From NCBI RefSeq assembly GCF_034190915.1, contig NW_026947484.1, positions 83,709,982-83,773,981 of the forward strand: DNA of 64,000 nt, in the 5' to 3' direction. The DNA is from Cavia porcellus (Eukaryota; Chordata; Mammalia; Rodentia; Caviidae). Below are positions 46,458-59,280 of the stretch, piece after piece; within the stretch, counting starts at the first letter, position 1; the number at the start of each line of letters is the position of its first letter. The position numbers and the translations under genes are program-made. The notes under the pieces are model-generated. The model ran no database searches, was not told where the DNA came from, and saw only the letters and a list, made by a program, of their open reading frames with translations.

Positions 46458-49400
46458 CACATTTCCCCCTATTTTCTCTGTCTTTTAACATTTTAAATTA
46501 TTCATCACTAACTTGTGATCTCATAAGCAGGTTAAGGAAGTAAATACTTATTAAATTAATATATGATTTGGTATAGAATTAATTATAGGTTAAGAGATTT
46601 GCCAGTTGCCAAAATGCAAACAAAAAAATCTTCACCAATGTTTTTCAAGGATGATGGTTTCCATTACCTGAAAACTGTCACTGAACTATCAACACATTAA
46701 TAGTTCTAATGCATGAAAACACTAAATTACCAATTTTTCTTTTGAATTCTTAATTCAGCCAGCCACAGTAGCCTTGTGACATAGTATGCCCTTGAACAAT
46801 TCTTTGAGCTAATATTGATCGCCATAATGATTTTCTTATGTCACAATAGACTTTGCAGTACAAGTGTTTTTATGCACGTTTTTCAAGAGCAGGACTTGGC
46901 TCAAAGGTTCATAATGTCAGGCTATGTATTGAACACTGCTAGCATGAGTTAACTAAAGGGTAATGATATTCATTGGAATCCATTAGAATGGGTCTTTTTT
47001 GCTTTAGAAATCAGATAACACTTTTTAAAAAAAAAAAACCAAGCTTGTTACTAGCAAGTGCACAAATTCATTGAAGATTTGTGTGTCTATTTTGTGTCAC
47101 TGAGTTTTCTATCCACTGCAGACATAGAACACAAAAGAGCAAAATCCCCAATTGTCATGAAACATACCGTGTCTTAAGTCATTACAGAAACTTTTATCTT
47201 GAACCAGATGGATAATAATTGGAACGTTTTAGAGAGACGGACTTGATTGCCATGATTTGATTTGTATTTTGAAAAGAATATTCTGCCATATGGAAAAGAA
47301 ATATAGTAAGAAAAAAAATACCAGAAGAGAAACCAACTCTAGTCCAGGCAAAGATGATGGTGAATTTGACAGAAAGCTAACAGTAGACACAAAATAATAT
47401 GGTTGAACACTGGATAAGCAGAAGGTAGAACAAATGACTTCACTGATGAAGTGGATACAAGGTATGAGACAAAAAGAGAGGTCCGTGGTGACACAAAAGG
47501 GTTTAGAGTGAAGGAACAGGAAATACTGAGTTATCATTTGTCAAAATATAGATGACTGCAGAAGAATGTTCAGAACACTGAAAGATCAGTTTATGATGTG
47601 TTTTGATTAGTATGATGACAGAATCAAATATTACATACAGCGAAAAATTTTCTGGCTTATTCATTCACTAAACTAATCTTGGTTAAGCATCCACCATATT
47701 ATAGACGCTGGACACTGTAGGAAGAAAAAGAGGCATGTATTCTGCCCACACTTTGAGCTTAGATTTAGTCTAGAAGTCTGCTGTTAAGTAAGAATAATAC
47801 AAATAAATAAGCAAAATAAAAGTCACAAATGAAAAAAAGTGCTTTGAAAATAGAGCACCTGAAATGGATAATTCAGCTTTTATGTACTCTGGGAAGTTAA
47901 GAGGCTTTTCTAAAGAATTGAAGGCTGAAATGGATTTAAAGACAGACAACTAAAACATATTCTGTTCTCAGTGAAAATGGGGGTAGTATGATGAACTAAT
48001 AGCTCAGTTAACGTTTGTGTCCAGGACCTGGTAAAACTTCAAGAATTCAGGATTAAAGAGTTTTCTAGCAAAGAAAATAGGAACAAATGAGGAAAGGAGT
48101 GTTATTGAATGGAAAATATGAGAAAGAAGCTACTTCAAAGTGAAATTTCAGAATGTTTTCCAGTTCTGTTCTGCTAAATGGAAATGTTCACCTTTAACAC
48201 AGTAAAGCAGGAGAACTAATTAGACTATGCAGTAATGACTGAATACAGGGCATTTGTATGAGTGGAATTATTATGCCACTAAACATTGTTTTGCACACCA
48301 TATTTATTGGCAGTTTGTCTAAATATCCTACTGCTGTCGCTTTTTATTACAAAAGTTCATGTTTGTGTTTTATTCAATACTGCAAATACAGAACAACTCT
48401 TCCAAAATTTATTTTTTAAAAATTGACAAAATCAGCTTTTTTAGTGATTACTGTCTTATTGCAGCCGTGCTTCTCTGTCATTCATTGGCTTTGTGAATTG
48501 AAATATAACAAAAAAGGGAAAGGGGCCTGGAGGGGACACCGATTGTCTCTGTACATGAGGAAGGCATGTAGTAGTGAGAAAAGCAGATCTTCAATAATTC
48601 CAGCTTGCATGAGAAATTCTGTTGGACTCTCTGTGCTTGTTCCAGTAAAACATAAAAAAGAGATTGAAACAGTATTGAATTGAGTGAAAGGATTTATATT
48701 TTTCTCATGATTTCTTGTCACAACACTGATTCTGAATCACTTTGGTGTGCAAGGAAGAGAAAATTGATTCTGTAGTCATGGATCATCACCATGACTTTCA
48801 GACATAAAGCCAAAGTTTATGCACATCAACACGGCTTTGGATGTTGAATGAAGAACAAATAGACTCCATGATGACAACAAGAATCTTCTGCTGTCCTGAA
48901 CCTGTTTGTCTGCCTGTATGTTCCTTGTCATCCATTTATTCTGCTTTGTACCATGGAGATGTCACATTATTTTTGTGATACAGAAAACGTTTATGTAAGT
49001 CACAGGCCAGCTGTTGGCCTTAATCTCAAGATACCAAGGATAAAGGAACTCACTGTTGACATATAGCAGGAAAATTCTTGGATCAGCTGCTATTACTAAA
49101 TCTCTTAAAAAGAAATGCCCTGAAGATTAGTTTTGTTCAGGTTGAAAATTATTTGAAAGTTTTCTTCTTTTACATTGAAAATATGTGACAAAAATTTATT
49201 ACTATATGACCAATTCATTATTGCTATATCATCCCTTAATTTGTTACTTTCAAAGCATAAATCCATAACACTTGTACACATATTTGAAAATTTCTTCATA
49301 CATTACCACTGAATCTGAAATCAAAGCTTTGATGTAACTAAAAAAGATCTATTTATTAACTAATGGAGAATGTTTTTGTTATTATGTTTCCTTAAGAAAA

Positions 49401-50119
49401 TACACACAACTTGAATAATTTAGAAGACCATATTTGAAGCACTTTTACATGCAATGCAGTCATTACTAAAGACCATTTTGCTTATGATAAAGTTTTTATT
49501 CAATTTTCATCCATTATTTATCTAGTCCATTGATACTGCTGAGAAAGTCTTATTTTTACACATGCTAAGAATTATCAAAATCACGGATAAATGCAGAAAA
49601 CAATGAAGTGGATATAACAACAGAAGACATTCAGAAAGTCACATTTCAGAGGGAACAAAGCTCTAAGAAATGAGTTGGCAAAGTCCCTCAAAGAGTTGGA
49701 TACATGCGATAGATTTGAATTTAGACAGCTACAGAAATTCCTGCTCTTGAACATCAAAAGCAGAATTGGGACACTTTTGCAAGACTTTTCTATGGTGAGG
49801 GATCCATCGCTGTGCATTCCCAAGTACTAGGGGATCTAAATATGCTTGAGTTATCTGGTTGATACTTAATTTTACACAGTTAATTTCAAAAATAAAAGCA
49901 AGGATCCAGGAATTGATACTGGAACAAAGAAATCATGTATGGGCTGGTTCCACAGGGAAACGTCTTACACTTAGTGATAAATTATCAGCTAAAATTTGTG
50001 GAAGTAGAAAAAGAAACAGATTCCTTTAATTTATCAAGTTATTTTAAAAACAGGGAAACATCACACTATGAGTAAAACATGAGGAGCAAGATTATTCTAG
50101 TTCAAAGGAGGAAATACAG
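46458..50119. other. Intergenic DNA, no gene recognised
   Basis: About 47660-47720 has a GGTTAAGCATCCACCATATT phrase similar to MIR/L2 edges. 48300-48420 is AT-rich and repeat-free. Open frames have no recognisable domain. Confidence 0.45.
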
Positions 50120-50294
50120 CAGTGATATCTTGGTTCGCGAACACTTTTATTTGTAAACAATGTGATTCATGAACAGAAGTGTTCGCAAAATTTTGCTTTT
50201 GTTTTCAAACTCTGTAATAGGTGCCAAACATAACTGCAGCCATCCTTCCCACACAAATGCAAACAAATTAATTCGGTGAACCCAGGCACCACTA
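50120..50294. mobile_element. Small terminal-inverted-repeat DNA element, copy 2
   Basis: Left end CAGTGATATCTTGGTTCGCG and right end (reverse complement) TAGTGGTGCCTGGGTTCACC form imperfect inverted repeats. Both ends and the internal CGCAAAATTTTGCTTTTGTT / CAAACTCTG region match copy 1 at 1380-1566. About 175 bp and non-coding. It preserves the TTCGCGAAC palindrome near the left end that is partly lost in copy 1. Confidence 0.6.
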
Positions 50295-50859
50295 CACCAT
50301 ATTCTACAAGTTAGATACTGAATCCTTCTATAGTATTTGTCTCCTGAATATTTTCAGTTTCCTCTTAAGCCATTAAATTACCATGTCCTTCCTTCATTCC
50401 CTGTCATGGCCACCACTGAAAGAATACATGAATTTAATTATTAGGAGAGTTCAGGCTTATCTTGAATTATGGTATTATACTAATATTTTAATTAGGAAGT
50501 ACAGCCTATTGTTGGAGCATAGATCTTCAGAAAGCTTACACATGTCATGTAGAGGTGGAGAGAGTATCAAACATAGTATGTCAGTATGGAAAGTATTTAA
50601 TTACCTCCACCTTGGAAAAGAACAAATAAGTTGTCTAGACCACCTCTCAAAAGGACAGACTTTTCTCTCCCTTGCGTTGCACTTTTCTTATGTACCTTTC
50701 ACTGGCCACATGTAACACTGGACTGAATGTTCTTTATTCACATCCCTCATTTTTTTAGCTACAAAATAAGTTCCCCTAGGGTAAACACTATAGCCTAGTG
50801 AGCCGTGGCCAATGTTGGTTTCTAATAGGCTCGGTGCTAGCTTTTACAGATAGGGTATT
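50295..50859. other. Unique DNA
   Basis: No gene recognised. The open frame at 50383-50715 has no recognisable domain. Confidence 0.5.
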
Positions 50860-51020
50860 ACTTAGGACAAGCTACCCAAATCACATCTCTGAATTTGATT
50901 TCTTCCCAGGAATAAAGGAGCTAAGAGATAGCTCACAGAGTAGCTGTAGGGATTAATGAAGATAATGTAAAAAAATTACAAACAAATGTACAGATGATAG
51001 TTGTTAATATTAGCAATGTG
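50860..51020 (+). repeat. MIR-like SINE fragment
   Basis: The layout TCTCTGAATTTGATTTC, then GAGTAGCTGTAGGGATTAAT, then a TAGTTGTTAATATTAG end follows a MIR (splicing of TTGTGAGGATTAAATGAG and TATTATTATTA-type ends). Confidence 0.6.
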
Positions 51021-52142
51021 CGTTGATGGATAGCTCATTAATTAAAGAGATGGAAGGGGATAAACAATCTTGAAGCAAGTGTTAAGACAGGAGGAAGCTT
51101 TAGAAAGAGACTGGCAATTATATATGTAGTGTCTGCAGTAAATGCTGCTTCTGCCCTTTGATTTGACCAACATTTCACATCTAAGCCATGATAGAGGTTT
51201 TTGTTGGCAGCCGAAGCTATTCCTGCTGCTACAGCTGGAATGGAAAGCAGTCAATTTCCATTACATTCAATATTGGCATGAAAGAGCTCAATCTGTGATT
51301 CCTTCTTACTCATTTTGCCAAAAATGGTGCCAGAATTCAGCATGAGTTACCAAACCATTGAAGGTATTTCATAATTTCCAGAGTCTCTTTGAGCCTGGTT
51401 GGTTCTCTACTAGTAAATTTACCGTTTGTTATTATTTGCAAAAGAGATTCCCAATTGTCCTGTGTTTCTCTGAAGTCTCTGGGATGCTTCAGTCTTTTCA
51501 CAGAGTTTCTCAGAGACTGAAAGAGGCTGACTGGATCTCTACTGAGGATTTCATAATGTAATATTAATGTGTAACAATGAAAAATTAAGAAATGGAAAGC
51601 AGGATTTTTAAAAGGCATAGTATATTTTTAAGTTTCATATTTTGTAATTTTTTTTACAAGATAGTATTTTACAAGTCCTGTTCATTGGATAATTATGAGA
51701 TTTGTTTTTTAAACCCTTGTTAGTAGTTGGATTATCTATTTTCCATTTCCTAACCATTTAGACAGCAAAAGGTATTTTAGAACTGTGTTTTGTTTTATTG
51801 TTTTATTCTGTTCTCAGGGCATTCTCCCCTCTCTGTCTCTGACTGCTTAAAGGAGAGAACATGATTAGGGGCAAATGCCAGTTCCAGGGAAGCAATAGGA
51901 GAGCCAATTTCACACTCAAGTGGAGAGTACTTCTACAATGTGTGATCTCCAGTGCTCTACAGTTTCAGAGGAATTTCTCTGCTAAAGGAGCTCTCAAAAT
52001 GATCCGGAGGACTACAGCCTTTATCTTCTCTTTAACAGAAACACAAGACAGAGGCATTTCCTTTTTCTGTCCTTGAATGTTGCCTTTAACTTTTAGCCAT
52101 CTTAATGCATTTGAGGAATCCAGTGTAAGGAAAAGCTACTTA
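51021..52142. other. Unique DNA
   Basis: No gene or repeat recognised. Confidence 0.5.
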
Positions 52143-52919
52143 TGATGCTCAATCTTGGTTGTCAATTAAGTGAACTGAGAAACACCTTGGATATTAATAA
52201 AGCACACTTGTACGTGTGTTGGTGAATCTGTGAGGGTGTTTCCAAAAACCATTAGCATGTGGGGCAGCAAACAAAGGGGGAAAACTTAATCTGTCATGGG
52301 CTCCTACTGAGATGAAGCAAAAGCTAAAGAATGAAGAGGCTCATTACCATGAGCTCTCTGTCTCCTTGTCTGTCTGTCTGTCTGTGTGTCTGCTCCTCCC
52401 TCCCTCCCAGCCGCTACTCAATTCTGATCTATCATATCCTCTCCTCCAGGAAGCTCTGCCTCACCACAGGTGCTACAGAAACATTGGGGTCAGCCAACCA
52501 TGGACTGAAACTAATACAGAAATACTGGGGGCGGAAGGCTTCACTCCCCTCCACCCACCTGAGCTTGGACACCACCCTAGGAGCATTCTACAAAACCCAG
52601 ACAAAAGCCATGTGCTACCCCTTTTTTTCCTTTCCCTCTTTGGAGACCAAAAGCCTGATTTGTCTGCATGGTGTGCAATGTGCCTTTTCTGTCATCTCAG
52701 CACCATTTCTCTGTTTGTGACCTTCACATGGATGCTTTTCTCTCACCACTAAAAGTACACTTTGCAACTTTTTTTGCTTGCTGTATACAAGAACCGGGAA
52801 TCTACCAGATCCACTACACAGTTACAAAGCTTCTGAAATTGTGAGCCTGAATAAATCTTCCCTCTTTTATCCCTTTGTCTCAGTCGTTATGTCACAGCAA
52901 TGGAAAGCTAACTAATACA
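52143..52919 (+). mobile_element. ERVL-type LTR, unusually long
   Basis: Starts TGATGCTCAATCTTGGTTGT with a GTCAATTAAGTGAACTGAG block and ends CTAACTAATACA. GAGCCTGAATAAATCTTCC near 52840-52855 supplies the polyadenylation signal. A TCTG microsatellite lies at 52363-52384. At about 777 bp it exceeds the 400-550 bp I expect, so it may contain an unrecognised insertion around 52500-52780. No target duplication was found. The open frames at 52312-52752 are chance frames. Confidence 0.65.
52363..52394 (+). repeat. (TCTG)n microsatellite
   Basis: Five or more TCTG units with TGTG variants, inside the ERVL-type LTR. Confidence 0.9.
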
Positions 52920-54889
52920 TTGCCCTTCCCTAAGTTTGGCAGAGAGGAAAGACAAAGAGACATATGTCCTTGAATTGAACTTCAACAGGTACTTCCTGGT
53001 GGTAGTTATCCCCATTCAATTTTTTTTCAATGCTCTTCTTCTTAAGGCATGGGTTAAGGAGTCTCTACAGTCATGCTGCATCCTTCTTGAAAACTTAGAT
53101 TCAATATCTATCCATATTTGTCTTTCACCATTTCTTGCATAATGACTTGACCAGAGCAAGTTAAACTTATTTAGGATTATTTTGAAACCACACGAAAAGT
53201 GCAATGAGGATTTGGAGTTTGTTTTTGATCAATAGCACTAGCTCTTCACTTAGGCCTGAGGTACCAATGAATAACGCTGATATCATTCTGCATCTGTCTC
53301 CTTTGCTCTGAGTCATTCTGTCCTACATCACTTTAGATTCCAGGCACAACCTGTCTGATAAGCAAGCATCTGCTGATAAATCAAAACTAACCTTCAGGCA
53401 ACAACACTTTCTTGTCCCTCCTCAAGGGCCTGCCCGACCAGTCCTGAGTTGACAATCAAACTAGTTTGATCAAACCACAGTTTAACTGCCCATACTACTG
53501 GCCCTTTTTCAATAGAATCTAAGAACTCATCTTAGCACCTCTAAGGACAGTACTAAAGGTACTCGATTTCCCTATAGCTATACTCACTAAATTCCTTCCC
53601 TTTCTTCCAACATTGCTTGTCCCATTTAGTTTCTGGAGTGAGGAGCCAGAACTGCCTTGTGGAAACTCTCCCAAGTCAGGTCCCATGTGGGGACGTTTAT
53701 TACTAGAGTCCTTTATTACTACAGCTCTAGTAATAAAGGCATGAGGCACACTTTTCACCCTCACTATCTTGAAGAACATGATGTTTTTTCACTTTTTCCG
53801 CATTCACCAGTAGTCAAATCAAATTAGGAACTATACCCTGCCTAAGCCTATGAGAAACAAATTTCTGTGAAACGTCTTAACTGGAGCTTAGTTTGACATA
53901 AGAAATAGCAATGCCCATTTCTCAGCAAAACTGAAAAGTATAGTAACCAAACTTAAGTCACTAAAACCACGCTGGACACAATTGATGCCTCTTTAAACAA
54001 CCAGCTTTCCCTCTAGTGGATCCTCATCAGGCACTGTTCATACTCACAAGTGTTCCACATGAACAAAGTAAAGCCACATTAGCAGAGTGGCTGACTTCCT
54101 GTAGGACATTTTCTCCAGCCCTGGCCTGTCCCACTTTCCAATCCTACCAGACACCTGCCATGGTGCAAATCTGGTTACCACAGCAGTGTGGGTGTTGGAT
54201 TTTCAACAGTTCTAAGACTGCAGAGGGGAAGTGTTAATGCTGCAAACATCAGCCATCTGGCCTCAGAGTGAGTATGCCAGGAAGATTCAGAAGGGAAATC
54301 AAGAGAGGAGAGAAGCAAGACCCTGGTGAGGCTCGGGAACAGGCCACAGGCTCAGGGAGAAGAGATTCTAATGTGATTCCGGATCGGAGATGAAGAGGTG
54401 GCAGGTGCTGCTGAGCTTGGGGAAGGACACTCTCAGCCAGCTTTAGGGCTAAGCTACTTATTAAGGATGTTAGGATGCAGCTCTGAAAAGGAGCCTGAAC
54501 ACAGGACTTTGAACTTAAAATTGGCTTCCTTTGTCACCTGAGAACTGGAGGAATTCAAATAAGACGCTAAATTGATCGTTTGTATTTTTTCAATTAATGG
54601 AAATGAATGATTTTGAGAGAAAATGTAAGAAATGCAGAAAATTAGAAGAAAATGCTAGAATCACTACATGATTCCTGTTATCATGTTTACAAACAAGGCC
54701 ACTGCCAATGTGAAGGTACAGGTCTTTCCACTGCTCCCTTAAGCCACGAGCTACATGACATAACACTAGCCATGCTGTTTGTACAGCCTTGTAACTATTG
54801 TTTTAACCTAGGAGTATCACATAAAGCACTTTCTCCATCATTTTATACTGTGATTAGCATTATAACTATACACAGTTCTACGCAAAATC
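52920..54889. other. Intergenic DNA, no gene recognised
   Basis: Unique DNA of mixed composition. I see no splice-flanked exon. Open frames at 53519-53779 and 54016-54237 have no domain. Confidence 0.45.
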
Positions 54890-55150
54890 TGTGTAATACT
54901 AACACATCCATTTTTCTATAGTTATGTATTCTCCAGTGTTAAACCACTATATACAAAGCTACCACGAACATCTAAATATGAAGTCTTTCGGCGTTTGAGA
55001 TTTTCTATAATAGATTCACACAAGTGGATTGACGAAATGAGTAAATGTATGTATTTTAACGTGTCTAGGTATATTTAATGAATATTTAAACACTCAAAAC
55101 CTTCTCCATGCCTGCAGATGAGACATTGTCATTCAAAAATATGTCCTGTC
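54890..55150 (-). mobile_element. Ancient L1 fragment, minus strand
   Basis: The phrases ACAAAGCTACCACGAACATC and CACACAAGTGGATTGACGAA follow the reversed ORF2 C-terminal order of old L1 copies (the part that reads as CTGCTATGAACAT...TAGGAGTGGAAT in reversed L1M). Confidence 0.55.
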
Positions 55151-58084
55151 TCTTCCCTTATTTTACTTGTGGGATGGCATAAAATATTTTTATTTAAATT
55201 AAATCATCTTTAGATCTTTTTCCTTCTCAAATTGCTAAATTGCTAAATGCACAAATTGATAAATTTATGCAGTGAAAAATGGCATTTTTGTTCCCCAGCA
55301 CCAACAAATTAATGAATAAGGCTACAATTCTTTATTATGGGATTGATGGACAAATTTGCCACGAGAAAGCATGTACAATATTTTCCGGTCATACAATGAG
55401 GATGCCACTAGGGGAACTCTTGCAGGTAACTGGAGGTAAGCATTACATGGATGACAGAGAAGCTGAATTGACAACTCATGTTGATCCAGTTCTAACTCCC
55501 AAAACTGTCTTAACTGCTCAAAGTTTCATTTATTTCCAAGAGCAACATTAATTTCACAAGTCAAATCCCAATAAGCAACATTTTCAAAACAAGTGCAGAC
55601 TCTTTCCTCCTTGTACTAAATTTCAATTACTTCACTTCAGTTCCTGCTAGTAAGTAGTTTAACTGAATCCTTCAAGGTCAATAGTCTGTAATGATTGGGC
55701 TTATATAGTGTCTGAGAGTACTGAATCATGAAAATTTCCTTTCTGTGTGTCCCATTTCTGCACATTTTGATGTGGGAGGTCTTGCTTCCCTGAAGAGTGT
55801 CAGAGCTAAGGAGATTCGCTGAAAGCATACTTATTCTCATTTGATATATAAGGAGACTGTGACCTAGCTAATAAATATATAACAACTATTTTTTTTGTTC
55901 TGCATTCCATTTTTATTTATTGTTCATGAAAAGAAATGCATGTTTTAATGTGAAACTTACTAATTACCCCAAAATGATTGTAAATAACTCATGCTTGTTA
56001 CAAAAGTTACTCTTGAAATAAATCTAATTACTGCTGATTATATATATAAACAAAAAAGGATAACATTAAGTATATTAACCTTAAACTGAATGTAGCTCTA
56101 AATTATTGAATGCAAGTCTCAATGAGACTAGAGTTACATTTATATATGAGGAACTAAAATTTGCTTTTATATGATTATTTTAATCAATAAATGCATTAGT
56201 AAGGAGATATTTTCAGCCATCACAAATACTGTACAATGGGCCAAGTCTTTATGTAACAATGAAATAATTAAAATTATCTCTCTGTATTTCTTTGAACGAT
56301 TTCATCAAAGAAAGACAATATGCTTATGAAGTCTCTTATTAACTCAGTTCCAACAAGAGCTTTTAACAAAATGGAAAGTAATCAGTCTTTGTATGTAGCA
56401 TGATGATGATGGTAATCGAAACCAAGCAATCATACAGATATTTTGCTCTCTATAACTAGCTCTGAATAATCAGTGATTTTCAAAGGCACAAAAGTGGCTA
56501 TTACAAATTGCAACACTAGCAAAGCATTGTAATGTTTACATTTAACCCAGATATGGTCTTTTTTAAAATGGTATTTATAAGGAACAAAATTTCAATGGGA
56601 GGGAAGAAAACAAGGGTTGTTTTTAATATTTCAGATTAGCTGAGTGCTTGTAAAGAATTGTGAAAATCACTGCTTGCATGATTTTGCCAAATTATTTTTC
56701 TAAAGTTACCTTATGAATACAATTGTGCTCAAACACTGACTTAGCTATTTCTATTCCCCAATATGACTGAGAATATGATTGCCAGATATAGATTCAAAAG
56801 AACATAAGATTTTCAGCTTTCCTCAGTATGGAGTGACAGCTTCATTTCACTGTTTCAGGAAGACATTATGCTCATGATGTTTGCATTTAATTATAACACA
56901 ATTCACATTAGCCCAACCTTTATCAGGCATTGTTTACCTAAAGGACCAGAGAATGGACCTCAGAGATCTGATAGGAGCAACATTTGACATGAATGGAGAT
57001 AAGAATGTTGTCATAGATATAGATTTGATAAATCTCCCACACCTCAAAGTGACATAAAAAGTTGAAATCCAGCAAATCCAGCAAGTGCAACCTTCACCTA
57101 AGTTTTTGTTCATTGAGATTTATTCTAGCTTCCTGAGTACTACATTCATGACTTTTAAAGGTTATGTCTTTCTCCAGGATTGTTCCAAACTCACTTGATA
57201 GAGCACCAGAGGCAGTCTGGTCTGTATAAAATGATTGCTGTCTTTCTTAAAGATTAGGGAAAGCTTTAGTTTTTCTTACTAAAAAAGTATAAGACCTCAG
57301 ACTAAAGTCCGTTTCCATCATTAAAATTTTAAAATATTTATGACTCATTAATTTAGGGGAAAATGTAGTTGATTAAAGACTGACTGACATGCTGGAGAGA
57401 ATTTCAAATGGGATATGGAAAGAAAATGATAAAAACTTGGAAACTGTGAATGATCTCAATTAGGCCATGGAAAGAACAGCAATGAAAGAATCTTCTGTAA
57501 ATATATATAAAGGAAAATAATTGGAAAGAAGATCTGGAAATATTGTTATGGCATTAAATACCTATCCGTACACCAATGAGTGGAACTGGTGATAAACAAA
57601 GGCCCCAGGACACAGTGAAGCAGAGCGAATCCTGGAGAATCCTCACCCAATATAGAAGTCCAAGGAGCTAGGAGCGGGCCAAATAGAAAATCATGTAGGA
57701 ATATTGAGATTTAAATTTACACCAGGACAATGTGGAAGACAACTATTTTTTTTTTTTATAAGGCCAGAAACAGGCAGGTAGATCTGGAATTTAAAAAAAA
57801 AAAAAACCTGGTACCAGAAAGATTAGAATAAGAACAGAGCATGTTTAAATAGATTTTAAGGATCAAGCAAATCCTAAAGACTCCTAGAAGACCTGAGTTT
57901 TTTTTAAAAATCTTATTTATTTTGCTTAATTCAAAAACATTGAATACATAATTTAAATGCACTTCTTTAGTAATGTGAGCTAATAGTGCATAAAACTAGT
58001 CTTCAGGAGAATACACTTCGGGGAATCAGAATTTCTAACTCATGATCTGACTTAAGCAGTTTAATGGTTAAGGAGAGAAACTTT
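55151..58084. other. AT-rich intergenic DNA
   Basis: 55880-56650 is AT-rich, free of recognisable repeats and dense in TAAT motifs, so it could hold a conserved element, but I cannot support that. The frame at 55279-55551 (90 codons) has no recognisable domain. A and T runs at 57747-57758 and 57793-57806 are low complexity. Confidence 0.45.
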
Positions 58085-58863
58085 TTTTTTAAGAGTATAA
58101 ATATTTATTAAGAAAAAGAAAGCTTCTGTCTGAAAGAGAGACAGAAGGGGTCCTGAGTGGGTTGCCAAAGATTCTGTATTTTCTTGAGATTTTTATAGAG
58201 TAAAACCATGAGGTGAGAAGTGATAGAATTGTGGTGTGGCTGAAAAGATAAGAAGTATGAAGTATAAATGACCTTTATTTTAAGAATGCAGGAAGAGACC
58301 CCCCTAACCCTCTGGGGTCTGGCATTCTTCCGGGGTCAGCGATCTCTCCCAGGGGCCTGGGAATCTCTCCATGGGAGGAGTGGAGTGGGGGCATACATGT
58401 AGCTTAGGTTTGGGGTGGTGCCTGAAGGGCATTAGTTATGCACAGGTATCTCATTGGTATTTATTTTGCCCCAGAGGCAAATTCCTAGGGGTGGGGAACA
58501 TAGAGCCACAACACCTAGGGGTGGGGAAGATAAAGCTCCTTGGTTCCGCCTCTAAGACTTTAGGGATACCTTGTCCTGTCTGGGCCAAAATCCTTTCAAG
58601 GAGGGTCTAAAATTGGGGGGAACTGAGAACTCACTATGTTTAGCCTAAAAGATTAATAGCTCAGGTAAAATTGATTAAGTTGGGGACAAATGGGAGGCAA
58701 GTCACATAGAAAGCAGGCATTCTTAGAGATCAGTGATCCTCCTATAGGGGATTGCAATGGTGACTCCTGACTTCTCAAAGTGATCCAGATTTAATCCTTA
58801 AGGATTATACTTAAAGGTGTGGTTGCATTTGTTTTGCTTTCTGCCTTGGAGTTCTGGCCCACA
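58085..58863 (-). mobile_element. ERV (class I-like) LTR, minus strand
   Basis: On the minus strand it starts TGTGGGCCAGAACTCCAAGG and ends near TTTCTTTTTCTTAATAAATA with a CAGACAGAAGCTTTC phrase, the usual R/U5 end of gammaretrovirus-like LTRs. An earlier AATAAAGGTCATTTATACTT sits at about 58270. An imperfect 30-bp tandem repeat lies at 58484-58543. No internal proviral genes are attached, and no target duplication was confirmed at the left end, whose exact limit is uncertain. Confidence 0.6.
58484..58543 (-). repeat. Imperfect 30-bp tandem repeat in the ERV LTR
   Basis: CCTAGGGGTGGGGAA occurs at 58484-58498 and 58514-58528. The following 15 bases match partially (CATAGAGCCACAACA vs GATAAAGCTCCTTGG). 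Confidence 0.8.
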
Positions 58864-58917
58864 GTAAGAGGTGTGTCTCCTCCGAGGTCATCAGATATCT
58901 GGTGAAGACAAACACTT

Positions 58918-59005
58918 GCTAGGGATATAGCTCAGTGGCAATGAAGCACTTGCCTGGAAAGCATAAGGTCCTGAGTTTGATTCCTGATATTAAAAAAAAA
59001 AAAAA
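58918..59005 (+). mobile_element. ID-type SINE, plus strand
   Basis: GCTAGGGATATAGCTCAGTG is the A box, CACTTGCCTGGAAAGCATAA the core, GAGTTTGATTCCTG the B-box region and A14 the tail (58992-59005). It is well preserved. Confidence 0.9.
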
Positions 59006-59009
59006 GGCA

Positions 59010-59280
59010 AACTGTGGAATCAGCATGCCTGAGCCTGAATAAAGGTTTGCTCTCAGAATTAATTCTGATAAGAAATTGGACTCCTAATTTAAACATTTTG
59101 TACCTTGATTTTCTTATTTATAATATAAGGGTTATTGTATCATTTACCTTATAATGTTGCCGTAACGATTAAATGTCATAGAATTTGTAAAACACATAGC
59201 ACAGTACCTGGTACATGACAAATTCCTGAAAAATGTTAGCTGTTGTTAGAATCAGCATTGTTGTCATTGTTATTAATAAA
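59010..59280 (+). mobile_element. MIR SINE, plus strand
   Basis: It runs from GGAATCAGCATGCCTGAGCC through TTGATTTTCTTATTTATAAT, GATTAAATGTCATAG, CAGTACCTGGTACATGAC to GTTAGCTGTTGTTAGAATCA. This follows the MIR consensus from the tRNA-derived core to the LINE2-like 3' end, almost full length. Confidence 0.8.

Noticed and set aside
52312..52752. 146-codon and overlapping 129-codon open frames as a gene
   Set aside because: Run through a TCTG microsatellite and an LTR; the SVCLSVCL-like repeat is the microsatellite translated.
58085..58863. GC-richer segment as a CpG island promoter
   Set aside because: Few CpGs, and LTR end signals on the minus strand explain the composition.
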